A DNA stretch of 64,000 nucleotides from contig JAJEIT010000017.1 of assembly GCA_022827945.1 (NCBI GenBank), positions 1-64,000 on the forward strand. The letters are read 5' to 3'. Positions 14,900-24,099 of the stretch are shown here, one piece after another. Numbering within the stretch: the first letter of the stretch is position 1; each line of letters opens with the position of its first letter. The notes beneath the pieces are model-generated. The model saw only the letters and a program-made list of their open reading frames with translations, searched no databases and had not been told where the DNA came from. The translations under genes and the position numbers were made by a program. The stretch comes from Dehalococcoidia bacterium. GTDB lineage: Bacteria > Chloroflexota > Dehalococcoidia > Tepidiformales > Tepidiformaceae.

Positions 14900-16816
14900 T
14901 TGAACGCTTCCACCACGACAACGCTTCGACGACCCCTGGGCCTCTGGTTGGGTCTCGCCTTGCTGGCGCTCGTCGCCATTGTGCTGGCGACGGCCTGCGG
15001 GGATGACGACGACGCGGCTCCCGAGGAGACCCCGCCCGCTACAGAACAGCCAGCGGCGGAACCGACGGCAGAGGCGAGGGCCGAGGCAACAGCCGAGCAG
15101 GAAGCGGAGGATGGGCGGCTGGGGCAACTGCGCGCGAATGCCTCGGAGTTCGAGTACCGGGTCGGGACATTCGGCGGAACGCTGACGTTCGCGACGATCT
15201 CGGACCCGCTGACTTTCAACCTCGCCATCGCCAACGACGCCTCCTCCGGAGGGGTGCTGGGCTACCTGTTCGAGGGCCTGACCGAGGTCTCATGGCTGAC
15301 CAACGAGGTCGAGCCGTCGCTGGCGGAGTCGTGGGAGAACTCGTCCGACGGGCTCAGCTGGACGTTCCGGCTGCGCCAGGACGTGCGCTGGCATGACGGG
15401 GAGCCGTTCACGGCGCAGGACGTGGCGTTCACCTTCAACCAGATCATCTACAACGACGACATCCCTGCGACCAGCCGAGCCACTTTCACGTACCGATTCC
15501 TGGACGAGGCGGGAGAGTGGCAAACAGCGCGGATGTCGGTGGACGTGATCGACGACTACACGGTGCGCTTCGTGCTGCCGGTGCCCTTTGCACCGTTCCT
15601 GCGGGCGATGGGGACGCCGATCTACCCGAAGCACATCCTCGAGCAGGCCGTGGTAGACGGTGTATTCGCGGAGACGTGGGGCATCGAAACGCCCCCGGCG
15701 GAGATCATCGGGACGGGGCCGTTCACGATCGAGACGTATGAGCCCGGTCGACGAGTCGTGCTGAAGCGCAACCCCAACTACTGGCTGACTGACGAGGAGG
15801 GTGAGCGGCTTCCGTACCTGGACTCGGTCGTCCACGTGATCGTTCCGGACATCGAGGCGGAGCTGGCGTCGTTCCGGTCGGGCGAGAGCGATCTCTACGG
15901 GGTCCCCGGGAAGGAGTTCGCTGAACTCTATCCCTTCCAGCAGGAAGAGAACTTCACGATCCACCGGCGGGGACCAGGCTTCGGAACGACCTTCCTCGCG
16001 TTCAACCAGAACCCGGGAACGAACCCGGAAACCGGCGAGCCGTACGTCGCGCCGGAGAAGCTGGTGTGGTTCCAGAGCACGCAGTTCCGCAAGGCCGTCT
16101 CCCATGCGATCAACCGGGACGCCATCATCGAGGGCGTATTCGACGGGCTGGGGTACCCGCAGTGGGCATCGATCAGTCCCTCGGCGGGCGACTTCCACAA
16201 CCCGGAGGTGCGCCGGTACGAGTACGACCCGGAGACTGCCGGGAGCATCCTCGACGAGCTCGGCTGGAAGGACGAGAACGGCGACGGTTTCCGCGAGGAC
16301 GGGGACGGCAACCCGATCGTCTTCACGATCGTGACGAACGAGGAGAACTCCATCCGCACGGAGGTGCTGGCCCTGATACGCGAGGACCTCCACGCGATCG
16401 GCATCAACGCGAGTGTCGAGGCACTGCCGTTCGGCGACATCGTGACGCAGCTGACGGCTACGTATGACTGGGAGGGAGTCATCATCGGGCTGACGGGTGG
16501 CACGGAGCCGCACGGCGGGATCAACGTGTGGCACAGCAGCGAGCCGCTCCACCTGTGGAACCCGAACCAGTCCGAGCCGGCAACGGAGTGGGAGGCAGAG
16601 GTCGACCGTCTGTACATCGAGGGCAGCCAGGATCTGGACCCGGAGAGCCGGGTGCAGCACTACCACCGGGCACAGGCGATCGCGGCGGAAAACCTGCCGC
16701 TGATTTACACGGTGCTCGCGGAGCGGTTGAGCGCGGTCCGCAACGTGTTCGGCAACACGACGCCGACGCTGTACGGCCTGTTCGACGTTCGCTACGTGTA
16801 CCGCCTGGACGAGTAG
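14900..16816 (+). CDS. Family-5 extracellular solute-binding lipoprotein
   Basis: 638 aa. The TTG at 14900 is chosen because GGAGAG lies six bases upstream and it gives a clean lipoprotein signal: basic N-terminus, hydrophobic core, then L-A-T-A-C. An Ala/Glu/Thr-rich linker precedes a SBP_bac_5 fold with R-Q-D-V-R-W-H-D-G-E-P-F and G-T-G-P-F-T-I-E-T-Y-E-P-G-R. Such proteins feed peptide, nickel or glycoside ABC importers. As with the Tat-exported one at 4539, no permease or ATPase gene is adjacent. Ligand unknown. Sec-type export here versus Tat for the other. Confidence 0.9.
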   Translation: MNASTTTTLRRPLGLWLGLALLALVAIVLATACGDDDDAAPEETPPATEQPAAEPTAEARAEATAEQEAEDGRLGQLRANASEFEYRVGTFGGTLTFATISDPLTFNLAIANDASSGGVLGYLFEGLTEVSWLTNEVEPSLAESWENSSDGLSWTFRLRQDVRWHDGEPFTAQDVAFTFNQIIYNDDIPATSRATFTYRFLDEAGEWQTARMSVDVIDDYTVRFVLPVPFAPFLRAMGTPIYPKHILEQAVVDGVFAETWGIETPPAEIIGTGPFTIETYEPGRRVVLKRNPNYWLTDEEGERLPYLDSVVHVIVPDIEAELASFRSGESDLYGVPGKEFAELYPFQQEENFTIHRRGPGFGTTFLAFNQNPGTNPETGEPYVAPEKLVWFQSTQFRKAVSHAINRDAIIEGVFDGLGYPQWASISPSAGDFHNPEVRRYEYDPETAGSILDELGWKDENGDGFREDGDGNPIVFTIVTNEENSIRTEVLALIREDLHAIGINASVEALPFGDIVTQLTATYDWEGVIIGLTGGTEPHGGINVWHSSEPLHLWNPNQSEPATEWEAEVDRLYIEGSQDLDPESRVQHYHRAQAIAAENLPLIYTVLAERLSAVRNVFGNTTPTLYGLFDVRYVYRLDE

Positions 16817-16825
16817 CGGCGCGCG

Positions 16826-17653
16826 CTACTCCCGGGGGATGCCGAGGGCGTCGTACGAGTCCATGCCGGCGTCGTACTTCGCCTGGGCGGCGTTCATGAT
16901 CTCGATGGCGTCGGCGCGACGGGCGGTCTGACCGAAGATCTGCTGCTCGTGGCGGCGGGCGTCGTAGATGTTGAGGTCGCGGCCGCCCATGAAGCTGCGC
17001 TTGCAGGCGTCGAGGCTGAAGGCGGGCCACTGGGCGATGTGAGCAGCCCAGGCGATGGCCTCCTCGCGGAGCGTGTCGTCGGGGACGACCTTGTTGATGG
17101 CGCCGAGATTGAGCGCTTCCTGCGCCGTGATTGGGCGGCCGTCGAGGATCATCTCGAGGGCCTTGGTGGGGCCGATGAGGCGGGCGAGGCGGGTGCAGCC
17201 GCCGGCGCCCGGGGGGATGCCGATGGCGACCTCGGGCTGGCCGTAGGTGGCGGACTCGGCGGCGATGCGGAGGTCGCAGCCCCAGGAAAGCTCGGCGCCC
17301 CCGCCCCAGGCCTGGCCGTTGTTGGCGGCTATGGAGATAAGGGGGCTGTCACCGACCCGCTCGAAGATGGAGCGGTCGGCGCCGTAGGGGGTCTTCGGCG
17401 GAGGGACGGCGTTGCCAACGGCGGCCATACCCTCCATGGCCTGGACGATGCCGCCGAGGTGCCAGTGGGCGATGAAGTAACCGGGCGTGTCGGAAGCGAG
17501 GACGAAGACCCTGGCGCCGGACTCTTCGATCTCGGAGATGGCGTTGAGGATGCCCTCGCCGAGCTCTCCTCCGCCGAAGTTCATGGGCGGGTCGGAGAAG
17601 GCGACGAGGCCGACGCCGTCGGCCGGGTAGGTCACGTTGACGGTTACGGGCAT
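16826..17653 (-). CDS. Enoyl-CoA hydratase/isomerase family protein
   Basis: 275 aa from the ATG at 17653, which follows GAGGAG. Crotonase features: A-S-D-T-P-G-Y-F-I-A-H-W-H at the first oxyanion region (unusual, lacking the normal A-G-A-D-L), and N-N-G-Q-A-W-G-G-G-A-E-L at the second; G-I-P-P-G-A-G-G follows with no Glu at the usual catalytic position. These changes mean the reaction may differ from simple hydration. Two such crotonases and the MaoC pair point to degradation of CoA-activated acids. Divergent from the P450 cluster. Confidence 0.85.
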   Translation of the reverse strand: MPVTVNVTYPADGVGLVAFSDPPMNFGGGELGEGILNAISEIEESGARVFVLASDTPGYFIAHWHLGGIVQAMEGMAAVGNAVPPPKTPYGADRSIFERVGDSPLISIAANNGQAWGGGAELSWGCDLRIAAESATYGQPEVAIGIPPGAGGCTRLARLIGPTKALEMILDGRPITAQEALNLGAINKVVPDDTLREEAIAWAAHIAQWPAFSLDACKRSFMGGRDLNIYDARRHEQQIFGQTARRADAIEIMNAAQAKYDAGMDSYDALGIPRE

Positions 17654-17795
17654 GGGAGGGGCTCCTCGGAGTGAAGTGGGGCGTAGTGTGCTGCGGCGCG
17701 AGACCGTTCGCCAGCGCCCCGCGGCCGCCCGGGGCCGCGCCTGCGCCGATAAAGTGGCAGAATCCGCCAAAGACCTCATCGAGGGAGGCCGACGC

Positions 17796-19148
17796 ATGAC
17801 GACGAGCGAGGCGAGCGACTACACGGAGATGATCAACGCGGTGGCGGAGTGCCCCGTGAACCTGGAGCAGGTGGACCTGTTCGAGCCCGGCGCGCAGGAG
17901 CACTGGGCGGACGCCTACAAGATCCTCCACGCGGAGTCGCCCGTGCAGCGCATTCCGGGGGAGGGCAGCACGCCCGATACCGACGGCTTCGTGATCACGA
18001 AGTACCAGGACATCTACGACATCGTGCGCGACCCGTGGACGTTCCCGCAGCCGGGCTTCGCCGGGGCGGAAGGCAACAGCACCGCCGGCATGAGCACCGA
18101 GGATGGCGAGGCGAGCGCGCTCGCCGATGCGATGGCGCTGAACACCCTGCGGCCCAACCTGGAGCTGCACAAGGCGCACCGCATCGAGCTGACCGATCCG
18201 TGGGTGGGGGCGACGGGCGCCCCACGCCACCGCCCGATGGTGACGAAGTTCGTGGACCAGCTGATCGACGAGTGGATCGACCGCGACCCGGCGGAGATCG
18301 AATTCGTTGAGGACTTCGCGGCGCCGCTGCCGCAGCTCGTGATGACGACGATCCTGGGGTGGCCGCTCGAGGACCTGGACATCCTGCGGAAGTGGGGCCA
18401 GGCGCAGGTGCGCCGCTTCGTCTACGGCAAGGGCCACCGCAACATCATGTCGGACGAGGAAGAGCTCGAGAACGCGAAGGACCTTGGCGAGTTCATGGCG
18501 TACGTGCAGGAGCAGGTGACGCACAAGCGCAACAACCCGGGGGACGACATGACTACGTTCCTCACGCAGGTCACCTACCAGGCGATGAACCGCAAGCTGA
18601 CCGACAACGAGGTCATCGGCGTCCTGTTCGGGATGCACATAGGCGGTCTTGAGACGACGCAGTACGCGATCGCGGCGGAGGCGCAGCTGCTGGCGGAGAA
18701 TCCCGCGCTGTTCCAGGAGCTGAAGGCGGACCCCTCGAAGGTTCGCTTCTTCGCGGAAGAGGGGATGCGCATCCACGCGCCCACGCAGGGGCTCTCCACG
18801 CGCATGGCGGCCAAGGACGTGGAGATTCGCGGAGTGCCGATCCCGAAGGGGTCGATCCTGCACCTGCGCTACGGCGCGGCGAACCTCGACGACGAGGAGT
18901 TCGGCTGTCCCGCCGACGTGGACCTGGGCCGCCCGAACACGGGACGGCACATGACCTTCTCGCAGGGGATCCGGGTGTGCCCGGGGGCGGGCATCTCGCG
19001 CCTGGAGCAGAACATCGCCTGGGAGCGGCTGACGCAGCGGCTGGACTCACTCGAGTTCATCCCGGGCAAGAACGACTTCCGGCATCAGCCCGGCATCATG
19101 CTCGGCCTGTGGGAGCTGCACATGCAGTTCACGAAGGCCGCCGGCTAG
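17796..19148 (+). CDS. Cytochrome P450 (type A)
   Basis: 450 aa; GGGAGG upstream of the ATG at 17796. All P450 marks are present: I-helix G-G-L-E-T-T, K-helix E-x-x-R (E-G-M-R), and heme loop F-S-Q-G-I-R-V-C395-P-G-A-G. No membrane anchor, so it is a soluble bacterial class I enzyme needing a ferredoxin. It heads the plus-strand run P450-A, 101-aa protein, P450-B1, P450-B2, ferredoxin. It is closely related to the P450 at 27847 and much less to its two neighbours. The I-helix acid expected before the Thr is Glu in G-L-E-T-T. Substrate unknown. Confidence 0.95.
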   Translation: MTTSEASDYTEMINAVAECPVNLEQVDLFEPGAQEHWADAYKILHAESPVQRIPGEGSTPDTDGFVITKYQDIYDIVRDPWTFPQPGFAGAEGNSTAGMSTEDGEASALADAMALNTLRPNLELHKAHRIELTDPWVGATGAPRHRPMVTKFVDQLIDEWIDRDPAEIEFVEDFAAPLPQLVMTTILGWPLEDLDILRKWGQAQVRRFVYGKGHRNIMSDEEELENAKDLGEFMAYVQEQVTHKRNNPGDDMTTFLTQVTYQAMNRKLTDNEVIGVLFGMHIGGLETTQYAIAAEAQLLAENPALFQELKADPSKVRFFAEEGMRIHAPTQGLSTRMAAKDVEIRGVPIPKGSILHLRYGAANLDDEEFGCPADVDLGRPNTGRHMTFSQGIRVCPGAGISRLEQNIAWERLTQRLDSLEFIPGKNDFRHQPGIMLGLWELHMQFTKAAG

Positions 19149-19162
19149 AGGAGGCCGATCCC

Positions 19163-19468
19163 GTGCGCGACGAACGGGAACACCCGAGGAACTCCGGGGC
19201 CGGGAAGGCCGGCGCTCCGGCGATGGAGCGGCCCTTCCGCAAGCCGCCGCCACTGCACGGGCGGGAGTCGCACATCCGCATCTTCGACGCGGAGAACGAG
19301 GCGCGGAGGGTTTACGGGGAGACGCAACGTTCGCGGGACGGCTCGCTCCCGAAGGAGGAGCACGGTCCGAGCGCCGTGCTGAAGGCGCTCGATCCGTTCT
19401 GGACACGCGGGATCATCCCCGAGGAAGAAGCCGACGACGGCACCGATACCGGGGAGACCAGCGCCTAG
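19163..19468 (+). CDS. Small charged protein in the P450 cluster, unknown
   Basis: 101 aa from a GTG at 19163 with AGAGGAGG eight bases upstream. No recognised domain, signal peptide or membrane segment. It is rich in Arg, Glu, Pro and Gly, with a central stretch S-H-I-R-I-F-D-A-E-N-E-A-R and an acidic tail. It sits 14 bases after the P450-A stop and 23 before P450-B1, so it is very likely co-transcribed. It could be an accessory or assembly factor, but nothing in the sequence shows this. Confidence 0.65.
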   Translation: MRDEREHPRNSGAGKAGAPAMERPFRKPPPLHGRESHIRIFDAENEARRVYGETQRSRDGSLPKEEHGPSAVLKALDPFWTRGIIPEEEADDGTDTGETSA

Positions 19469-19491
19469 CGGCCCCCATAAGGAGACACGCG

Positions 19492-20844
19492 ATGACGGCG
19501 ACAGACGAGTCCTCCGCTCTTGCCGAGGCCATTCGGGCGCAGCTGGCGCTCGCGATCGAGCCGCAGGAGTTCGATACCGACGAGTACCGACGCGATCCGT
19601 TTCCGCTGTACAAGCGGCTGCGAGACCACCACCCCATCTACCAGGACCTGTTCCACAACCACTGGGTGGTGAGCCGCTACGACGACATCGTCGAGATCTT
19701 CCAGAACAACGACGACTTCGACCGGGCGGCCTACGACCCGAAGGGCGAGTACGAGTTCGGGAAGAAGCAGGTGTTCGGACCGAACATCCTCGAATACGGC
19801 AACAGCGACGAGCACCGCTTCCTGCGCAACGTCGTGGCCGATCAGTTCGTGGGGAACCGGCTGCAGGGGTTCCTGCCCTTCATCGAGCAGATTGCACGCG
19901 AGCTGATGGGGCAGATCTGGGCGAAGTCGGCGGACGACATTACGAAGGGCTTCTCGGACACGGGCGAGGTAGAGCTGGTCAGCCAGTTCACCAGCCAGTT
20001 CCCGATCCGCGTCATCTCCAACATGCTCGGACTGCCGCGGGAGGACGAGGACACGTTCGTGCGCTGGTACCAGCACCTGATCGAGGGGCTGGGGTTCGGC
20101 GGGGAACACTTCGCCCGGGGCATGCAGGCGCGCAACGAGATGTGGGACTACCTGGACCCCCTGATCCGCAAGGCGGAAGACGCGCCGGGAGAGGACCTTA
20201 TCTCGCGCATCGTGCACGCGGAGTTCCGCGGCCAGCGGATGAACGTCGACGAGATCAAGGGGTTCATCGCGCTCCTGCTGGCGGCAGGCGGCGACACCAC
20301 CGACAAGGCGATCGCGAACATGTGGTACCACATGCTGTACACGCGCCCGGACCAGTTTGAGAACGAGGTGCAGCGCGACCCGAGCCTCTGGACCAACGTG
20401 TTCACGGAAATGATGCGCTACGACCCGGTGGTTCACGGCCAGGCGCGGCACACGACGCGCGAGATCAAGATCCACGGCGAGGTGATCCCGGAGCGGGCGG
20501 TGGTCTCACTCTTCCTCGGGGCGGGGAATCGCGATGAGCGCGTGTTCAAGGATCCGGACACGTTCGACATGCTGCGGGACGACCTGCACATGGGTAGGGA
20601 GCTGCGCTCGGGACGATATCCGGACGGGAAGCACGGCCACCTCGGGTTCGGCATGGGGCAGCACTTCTGCATGGGGTACGCGATGGCGCGCCAGGAGGCG
20701 ATCATCGCCTGCACGCGGCTGGCGGAGGCGATGAAGAACCCGCGACCGAAGTTCCCGACGCACCCGGGCATCACGTCGCCGGTGACCGGCTCCGGGGGCT
20801 TCCGGGCGCCGGAGGAACTCTGGATCCAGTTCGACGTCAACTAG
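19492..20844 (+). CDS. Cytochrome P450 (type B, copy 1)
   Basis: 450 aa; TAAGGAGA precedes the ATG. I-helix A-A-G-G-D-T-T, K-helix E-M-M-R, heme loop G-F-G-M-G-Q-H-F-C393-M-G. Soluble class I type. The next gene encodes a protein matching it along its whole length, so this is a tandem duplication. Differences concentrate around residues 345-390 (region before the heme loop: A-V-V-S-L-F-L-G here) and at the N-terminus. Monooxygenase on a hydrophobic substrate; electron donor likely the ferredoxin at 22283. Confidence 0.95.
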   Translation: MTATDESSALAEAIRAQLALAIEPQEFDTDEYRRDPFPLYKRLRDHHPIYQDLFHNHWVVSRYDDIVEIFQNNDDFDRAAYDPKGEYEFGKKQVFGPNILEYGNSDEHRFLRNVVADQFVGNRLQGFLPFIEQIARELMGQIWAKSADDITKGFSDTGEVELVSQFTSQFPIRVISNMLGLPREDEDTFVRWYQHLIEGLGFGGEHFARGMQARNEMWDYLDPLIRKAEDAPGEDLISRIVHAEFRGQRMNVDEIKGFIALLLAAGGDTTDKAIANMWYHMLYTRPDQFENEVQRDPSLWTNVFTEMMRYDPVVHGQARHTTREIKIHGEVIPERAVVSLFLGAGNRDERVFKDPDTFDMLRDDLHMGRELRSGRYPDGKHGHLGFGMGQHFCMGYAMARQEAIIACTRLAEAMKNPRPKFPTHPGITSPVTGSGGFRAPEELWIQFDVN

Positions 20845-20916
20845 CGGCCCCGCCGAAGCGCTTCGCGTTCGGGATGCCGTAGGCTACGCACACGCACTCT
20901 CAGCAGGAGTTGGCCG

Positions 20917-22266
20917 ATGACGGCAACCGATGAATCCACCGCGATGGCGGACGCCATCAGGGCGCAGCTGGCGCTTGCGATCGAGCCCCAGGAGTTCGAC
21001 GGCCCCGAGTTCCGGAAGGATCCGTTCCCGCTCTACAAGCGGCTCCGCGACCACCACCCCATCTACCAGGACCTGTTCCACAAGAACTGGGTGGTGAGCC
21101 GCTACGACGACATCGTCGCCGTCTTCCAGAACAACGATGACTTCAACCGCGCCCAGTACGACCCCAAGGGGGACTACGAGTTCGGCAAGAAGCACGTGTT
21201 CGGGCCGAACATCCTTGAGTACGGCAACAGCGACGAGCACCGCTTCCTGCGCAACGTCGTGGCCGACCAGTTCGTCGGGAACCGGCTCTCCGGCTTCCTG
21301 CCCTTTATCGAGCAGATCGCCCGCGAGCTGATGGGGAAGATCTGGGAGAAGTCGGCGGACGACATCGCCAGGGGATTCTCGGACACCGGCGAGGTGGAGC
21401 TTGTCAGCCAGTTCACGAACCAGTTCCCGATCCGGGTCATCTCCAACATGCTCGGGCTGCCTCGCGAGGACGAGGACATGTTCGTGCGCTGGTACCAGCA
21501 CCTCATCGAGGGGTTGGGCTTCGGCGGTGAGCATTTCGCGAGGGGGATGCAGGCGCGGAACGAGATGTGGGCGTACCTCGACCCCCTGATCCGCCGCGCG
21601 GAGGACGCGCCCGGCGAGGATCTGATCTCGCGCATCGTGCACGCGGAGTTCCGCGGGCAGCGCATGAACGCGGACGAGATCAAGGGATTCATCGCCCTGC
21701 TGCTGGCAGCCGGCGGCGACACGACCGACAAGGCGATCGCGAACATGTGGTACCACATGCTCTACACGCGTCCGGACCAGTTCGAGGAAGTGAAGAAGGA
21801 CGGGGAGCTCTGGACCAACGTCTTCACGGAGATGATGCGCTACGACCCGGTGGTTCATACCCAGGGGCGCCGCACGACGCGGGAGATCAAGATTCACGGC
21901 GAGGTGATACCCGAGCGCGCCAACATCATCATGTACCTGGCGGCGGGGAACCGGGACGAGCGCGCGTTCAAGGACCCGGACACCTACGACATCTTCCGCG
22001 ACGACCTGCACATGGGTCGCGAGCTGCGCTCGGGGCGCTATCCCGACGGCAAGCACGGGCACCTCGGTTTCGGCATGGGCCAGCACTTCTGCATGGGCTA
22101 CGCGATGGCGCGCCAGGAAGCGATCATCGCCTGCACGCGACTCTCGGAGGCGATGAAGAACCCGCGGCCCAAGTTCGCCGACCACCCGGGCATCACATCG
22201 CCGGTCATGGGCTCAGGGGGCTTCCGGGCGCCGGAAGAGCTCTGGATCCAGTTCGACGTCAACTAG
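20917..22266 (+). CDS. Cytochrome P450 (type B, copy 2)
   Basis: 449 aa, tandem paralogue of the preceding gene, one residue shorter near position 290 (E-E-V-K-K in place of E-N-E-V-Q-R). All catalytic motifs are intact: A-A-G-G-D-T-T, E-M-M-R, and heme C392 in H-F-C-M-G-Y. The ferredoxin start lies 16 bases after its stop, which strongly suggests one mRNA. Retention of two near-identical copies implies dose or slightly different substrates. A TAGGCT box at about 20880 may give it a separate promoter. Confidence 0.95.
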   Translation: MTATDESTAMADAIRAQLALAIEPQEFDGPEFRKDPFPLYKRLRDHHPIYQDLFHKNWVVSRYDDIVAVFQNNDDFNRAQYDPKGDYEFGKKHVFGPNILEYGNSDEHRFLRNVVADQFVGNRLSGFLPFIEQIARELMGKIWEKSADDIARGFSDTGEVELVSQFTNQFPIRVISNMLGLPREDEDMFVRWYQHLIEGLGFGGEHFARGMQARNEMWAYLDPLIRRAEDAPGEDLISRIVHAEFRGQRMNADEIKGFIALLLAAGGDTTDKAIANMWYHMLYTRPDQFEEVKKDGELWTNVFTEMMRYDPVVHTQGRRTTREIKIHGEVIPERANIIMYLAAGNRDERAFKDPDTYDIFRDDLHMGRELRSGRYPDGKHGHLGFGMGQHFCMGYAMARQEAIIACTRLSEAMKNPRPKFADHPGITSPVMGSGGFRAPEELWIQFDVN

Positions 22267-22282
22267 GGACGGGGAGGCAACG

Positions 22283-22480
22283 ATGCGAGTCAAGGTCGAC
22301 CTGAAGAAGTGCACGAAGAGCGGCGAGTGCTACTACAACCACCCCGCGCTCTTCAAGGTGGACGACGAGGGCTTCCCCGTGATCCAGATGGACCCGCTTG
22401 AGGGCGAGGACATGAAGATCGAGGCACAGCAGGCCTCGGAGGTGTGTCCCGTCGAGGCGATCACGGTGGAAGGCGAGTAG
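22283..22480 (+). CDS. Small ferredoxin, 3Fe-4S type, P450 redox partner
   Basis: 65 aa, typical for ferredoxins that serve bacterial P450s. Cysteines C10, C16 and C55-P are present, but the middle Cys of a CxxCxxC motif is Ser13, giving the three-cysteine set of a [3Fe-4S] cluster. GGGGAGG lies before the ATG. Its position directly behind P450-B2 identifies it as the likely electron donor for this cluster. A ferredoxin reductase is not visible in the window. A sister gene is at 29532. Confidence 0.92.
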   Translation: MRVKVDLKKCTKSGECYYNHPALFKVDDEGFPVIQMDPLEGEDMKIEAQQASEVCPVEAITVEGE

Positions 22481-22531
22481 GAGCCGTACAATTCCAACCA
22501 TAGACAGGGCCGTCAGGCCACGGAGCATAGT

Positions 22532-23266
22532 GTGAAGAAGAAGCTGATCCTCTTGCTCGGCGCCGTGGCGGCGTTGGCGGCCATGGGCGGATTCGCCATC
22601 GCCAGTCACCCCGGCGACGGTTCCGTACAGATCGCGGTCTGGCAGAGCGCATCCGAGCCCTCGCAGCTGCACCTGAGCACTCGCGTCGAGGGGGGCGGGT
22701 GGGCTACGGGTGCGCCCCTCACCCTTGAGCAGAAGGGCGACTCCGGTCGATACCTGCGGAGCGAGATCGTTTCGGTGGAGGTACCCCCGCCATCGCCATA
22801 CGAACCGGTGGCCGTCGGCGCCACGGCAACTGCACGGATGCAGGGGGCAGACGGGGCCGACATGGGGACGGTCACGATCGAGCAGGGGCCGCACGGCCTC
22901 ATCATCCAGGCGAACGTGCACGGGCTAACGGAAGGCGGCCACGGGTTCCACATCCACGCGATTGGATCCTGTGAACCCGACTTCAAGGCGGCGGGCGGCC
23001 ACCTCGATCTCGATGGTCGGAGCCACGGGGCGCGAGTGGGCGAGGGCAGTCACACGGGCGACCTGCCCAACATTTACGCAGGGCCAGAGGGTGTGGCGCG
23101 CGCTGACGCCTTCACGGACGGCGCGACGCTGGACGGCCACGCGCCCCATACGCTGTTCGATGCCGACGGCTCGGCCATCGTCATTCACGCCGGTCCGGAC
23201 GACTACGTGGACATCGCCAGCGCCGGTGCGCGGGTGGCCTGCGGGGTGATCCAGCTCGACTCGTAG
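22532..23266 (+). CDS. sodC: Exported Cu/Zn superoxide dismutase with N-terminal WQ domain
   Basis: 244 aa from a GTG with GGAG upstream. Signal peptide at 1-25. The SOD domain (about 93-244) keeps metal ligands H140, H142, H157, H165, H174, D177 and H219 and the disulfide pair C147/C237. Between them and the signal lies a 55-residue module (31-88) with V-W-Q-S-A-S-E-P...L-S-T-R-V-E-G-G-G-W that recurs twice in the glycosidase at 24587. The enzyme dismutates superoxide outside the cytoplasm; the module may bind the cell surface. A TACAAT box at 22487-22492 is a possible -10. Confidence 0.9.
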   Translation: MKKKLILLLGAVAALAAMGGFAIASHPGDGSVQIAVWQSASEPSQLHLSTRVEGGGWATGAPLTLEQKGDSGRYLRSEIVSVEVPPPSPYEPVAVGATATARMQGADGADMGTVTIEQGPHGLIIQANVHGLTEGGHGFHIHAIGSCEPDFKAAGGHLDLDGRSHGARVGEGSHTGDLPNIYAGPEGVARADAFTDGATLDGHAPHTLFDADGSAIVIHAGPDDYVDIASAGARVACGVIQLDS

Positions 23267-23293
23267 GATCGCGGTGGCGAGCCGACCCCGGAG

Positions 23294-24097
23294 TCAGTAG
23301 TGGATGGCGCGTCCGACGCCGCCGCCGGCGGCGATGGTGTCGCCGGAGATGGCGACGGACCTCGGCGAGGCGAGGAACGCCACGACGCTGGCGATGTCGG
23401 ACGCATCGATGATGCGGCGGACGGAGTTGCCCTGGGCGGCGCGCTCCGTGGCCTCTTCGACGGAAATGCCCTGCTCCGCGGCGCGGTGGGCCATGAGGTC
23501 GGGCATTCGCTCGGTCCAGGTGAGGCCGGGGTGGACGACGGTGACGTTGATGCCGTGGGGCCCGAGCTCGTCGGCCAGATTCTTGGTGAGAGCGGCGACG
23601 GCGACGTTGCGCATGCTGCCGATTGCCGTGCCCGACTGGCGCGCGGCCATGCCGCTGATGTTGATGATGCGGCCCCAGCCGTTCGCCTTGAGGTGGGGGG
23701 CGGCGGCGCGGGCGCAGCGCAGGTAGCCCAGCACCTTCGTGTTCATCTCCTCCTCGAAGTTGTCGTCGGTCGTGGTTTCGAGGGAGGGAACGGGACCGGC
23801 CCCGCCACCGGGGCGGGCGGCGTTGTTCACGAGGATGTCGAGGCGCCCAAGCTGCTCGACAGCGCTCGCGACCATCGCGTCGACAACGGCGGTGCTGCCG
23901 GTGTCGCAGACGATGGGGACGATGCGGCGGCCCGTCTCGGTGGCGAGCTCGGCGGCTGTCTTCTCGAGGGTCTCCTTCGTGCGGGCGGCGATGGCGACAT
24001 CGACGCCCTCCTCGGCGAGGGTGCGCGCGATGGCCTTGCCGATGCCCTTGCTTCCGCCGGTGACGAGTGCGGCCTTGCCTTCGAGTTCGAGGTCCAT
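23294..24097 (-). CDS. SDR-family protein lacking the catalytic Tyr-Lys pair
   Basis: 267 aa. The start at 24097 lies two bases after the upstream stop. The Rossmann part is normal: T-G-G-S-K-G-I-G (13-20), D65, and N91-N-A-A. The active-site Ser148 (I-N-I-S-G) is present, but the residues where Tyr and Lys should be (about 160-165) read G-S-M-R-N-V, so both catalytic residues are missing. C-terminal G-x-x-I-A-A-G-G-G-V is normal. It may bind NAD(P) without classical dehydrogenase chemistry, or be a specialised subfamily. Co-transcribed with the ABM-like gene. Confidence 0.88.
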   Translation of the reverse strand: MDLELEGKAALVTGGSKGIGKAIARTLAEEGVDVAIAARTKETLEKTAAELATETGRRIVPIVCDTGSTAVVDAMVASAVEQLGRLDILVNNAARPGGGAGPVPSLETTTDDNFEEEMNTKVLGYLRCARAAAPHLKANGWGRIINISGMAARQSGTAIGSMRNVAVAALTKNLADELGPHGINVTVVHPGLTWTERMPDLMAHRAAEQGISVEEATERAAQGNSVRRIIDASDIASVVAFLASPRSVAISGDTIAAGGGVGRAIHY

Positions 24098-24099
24098 GG

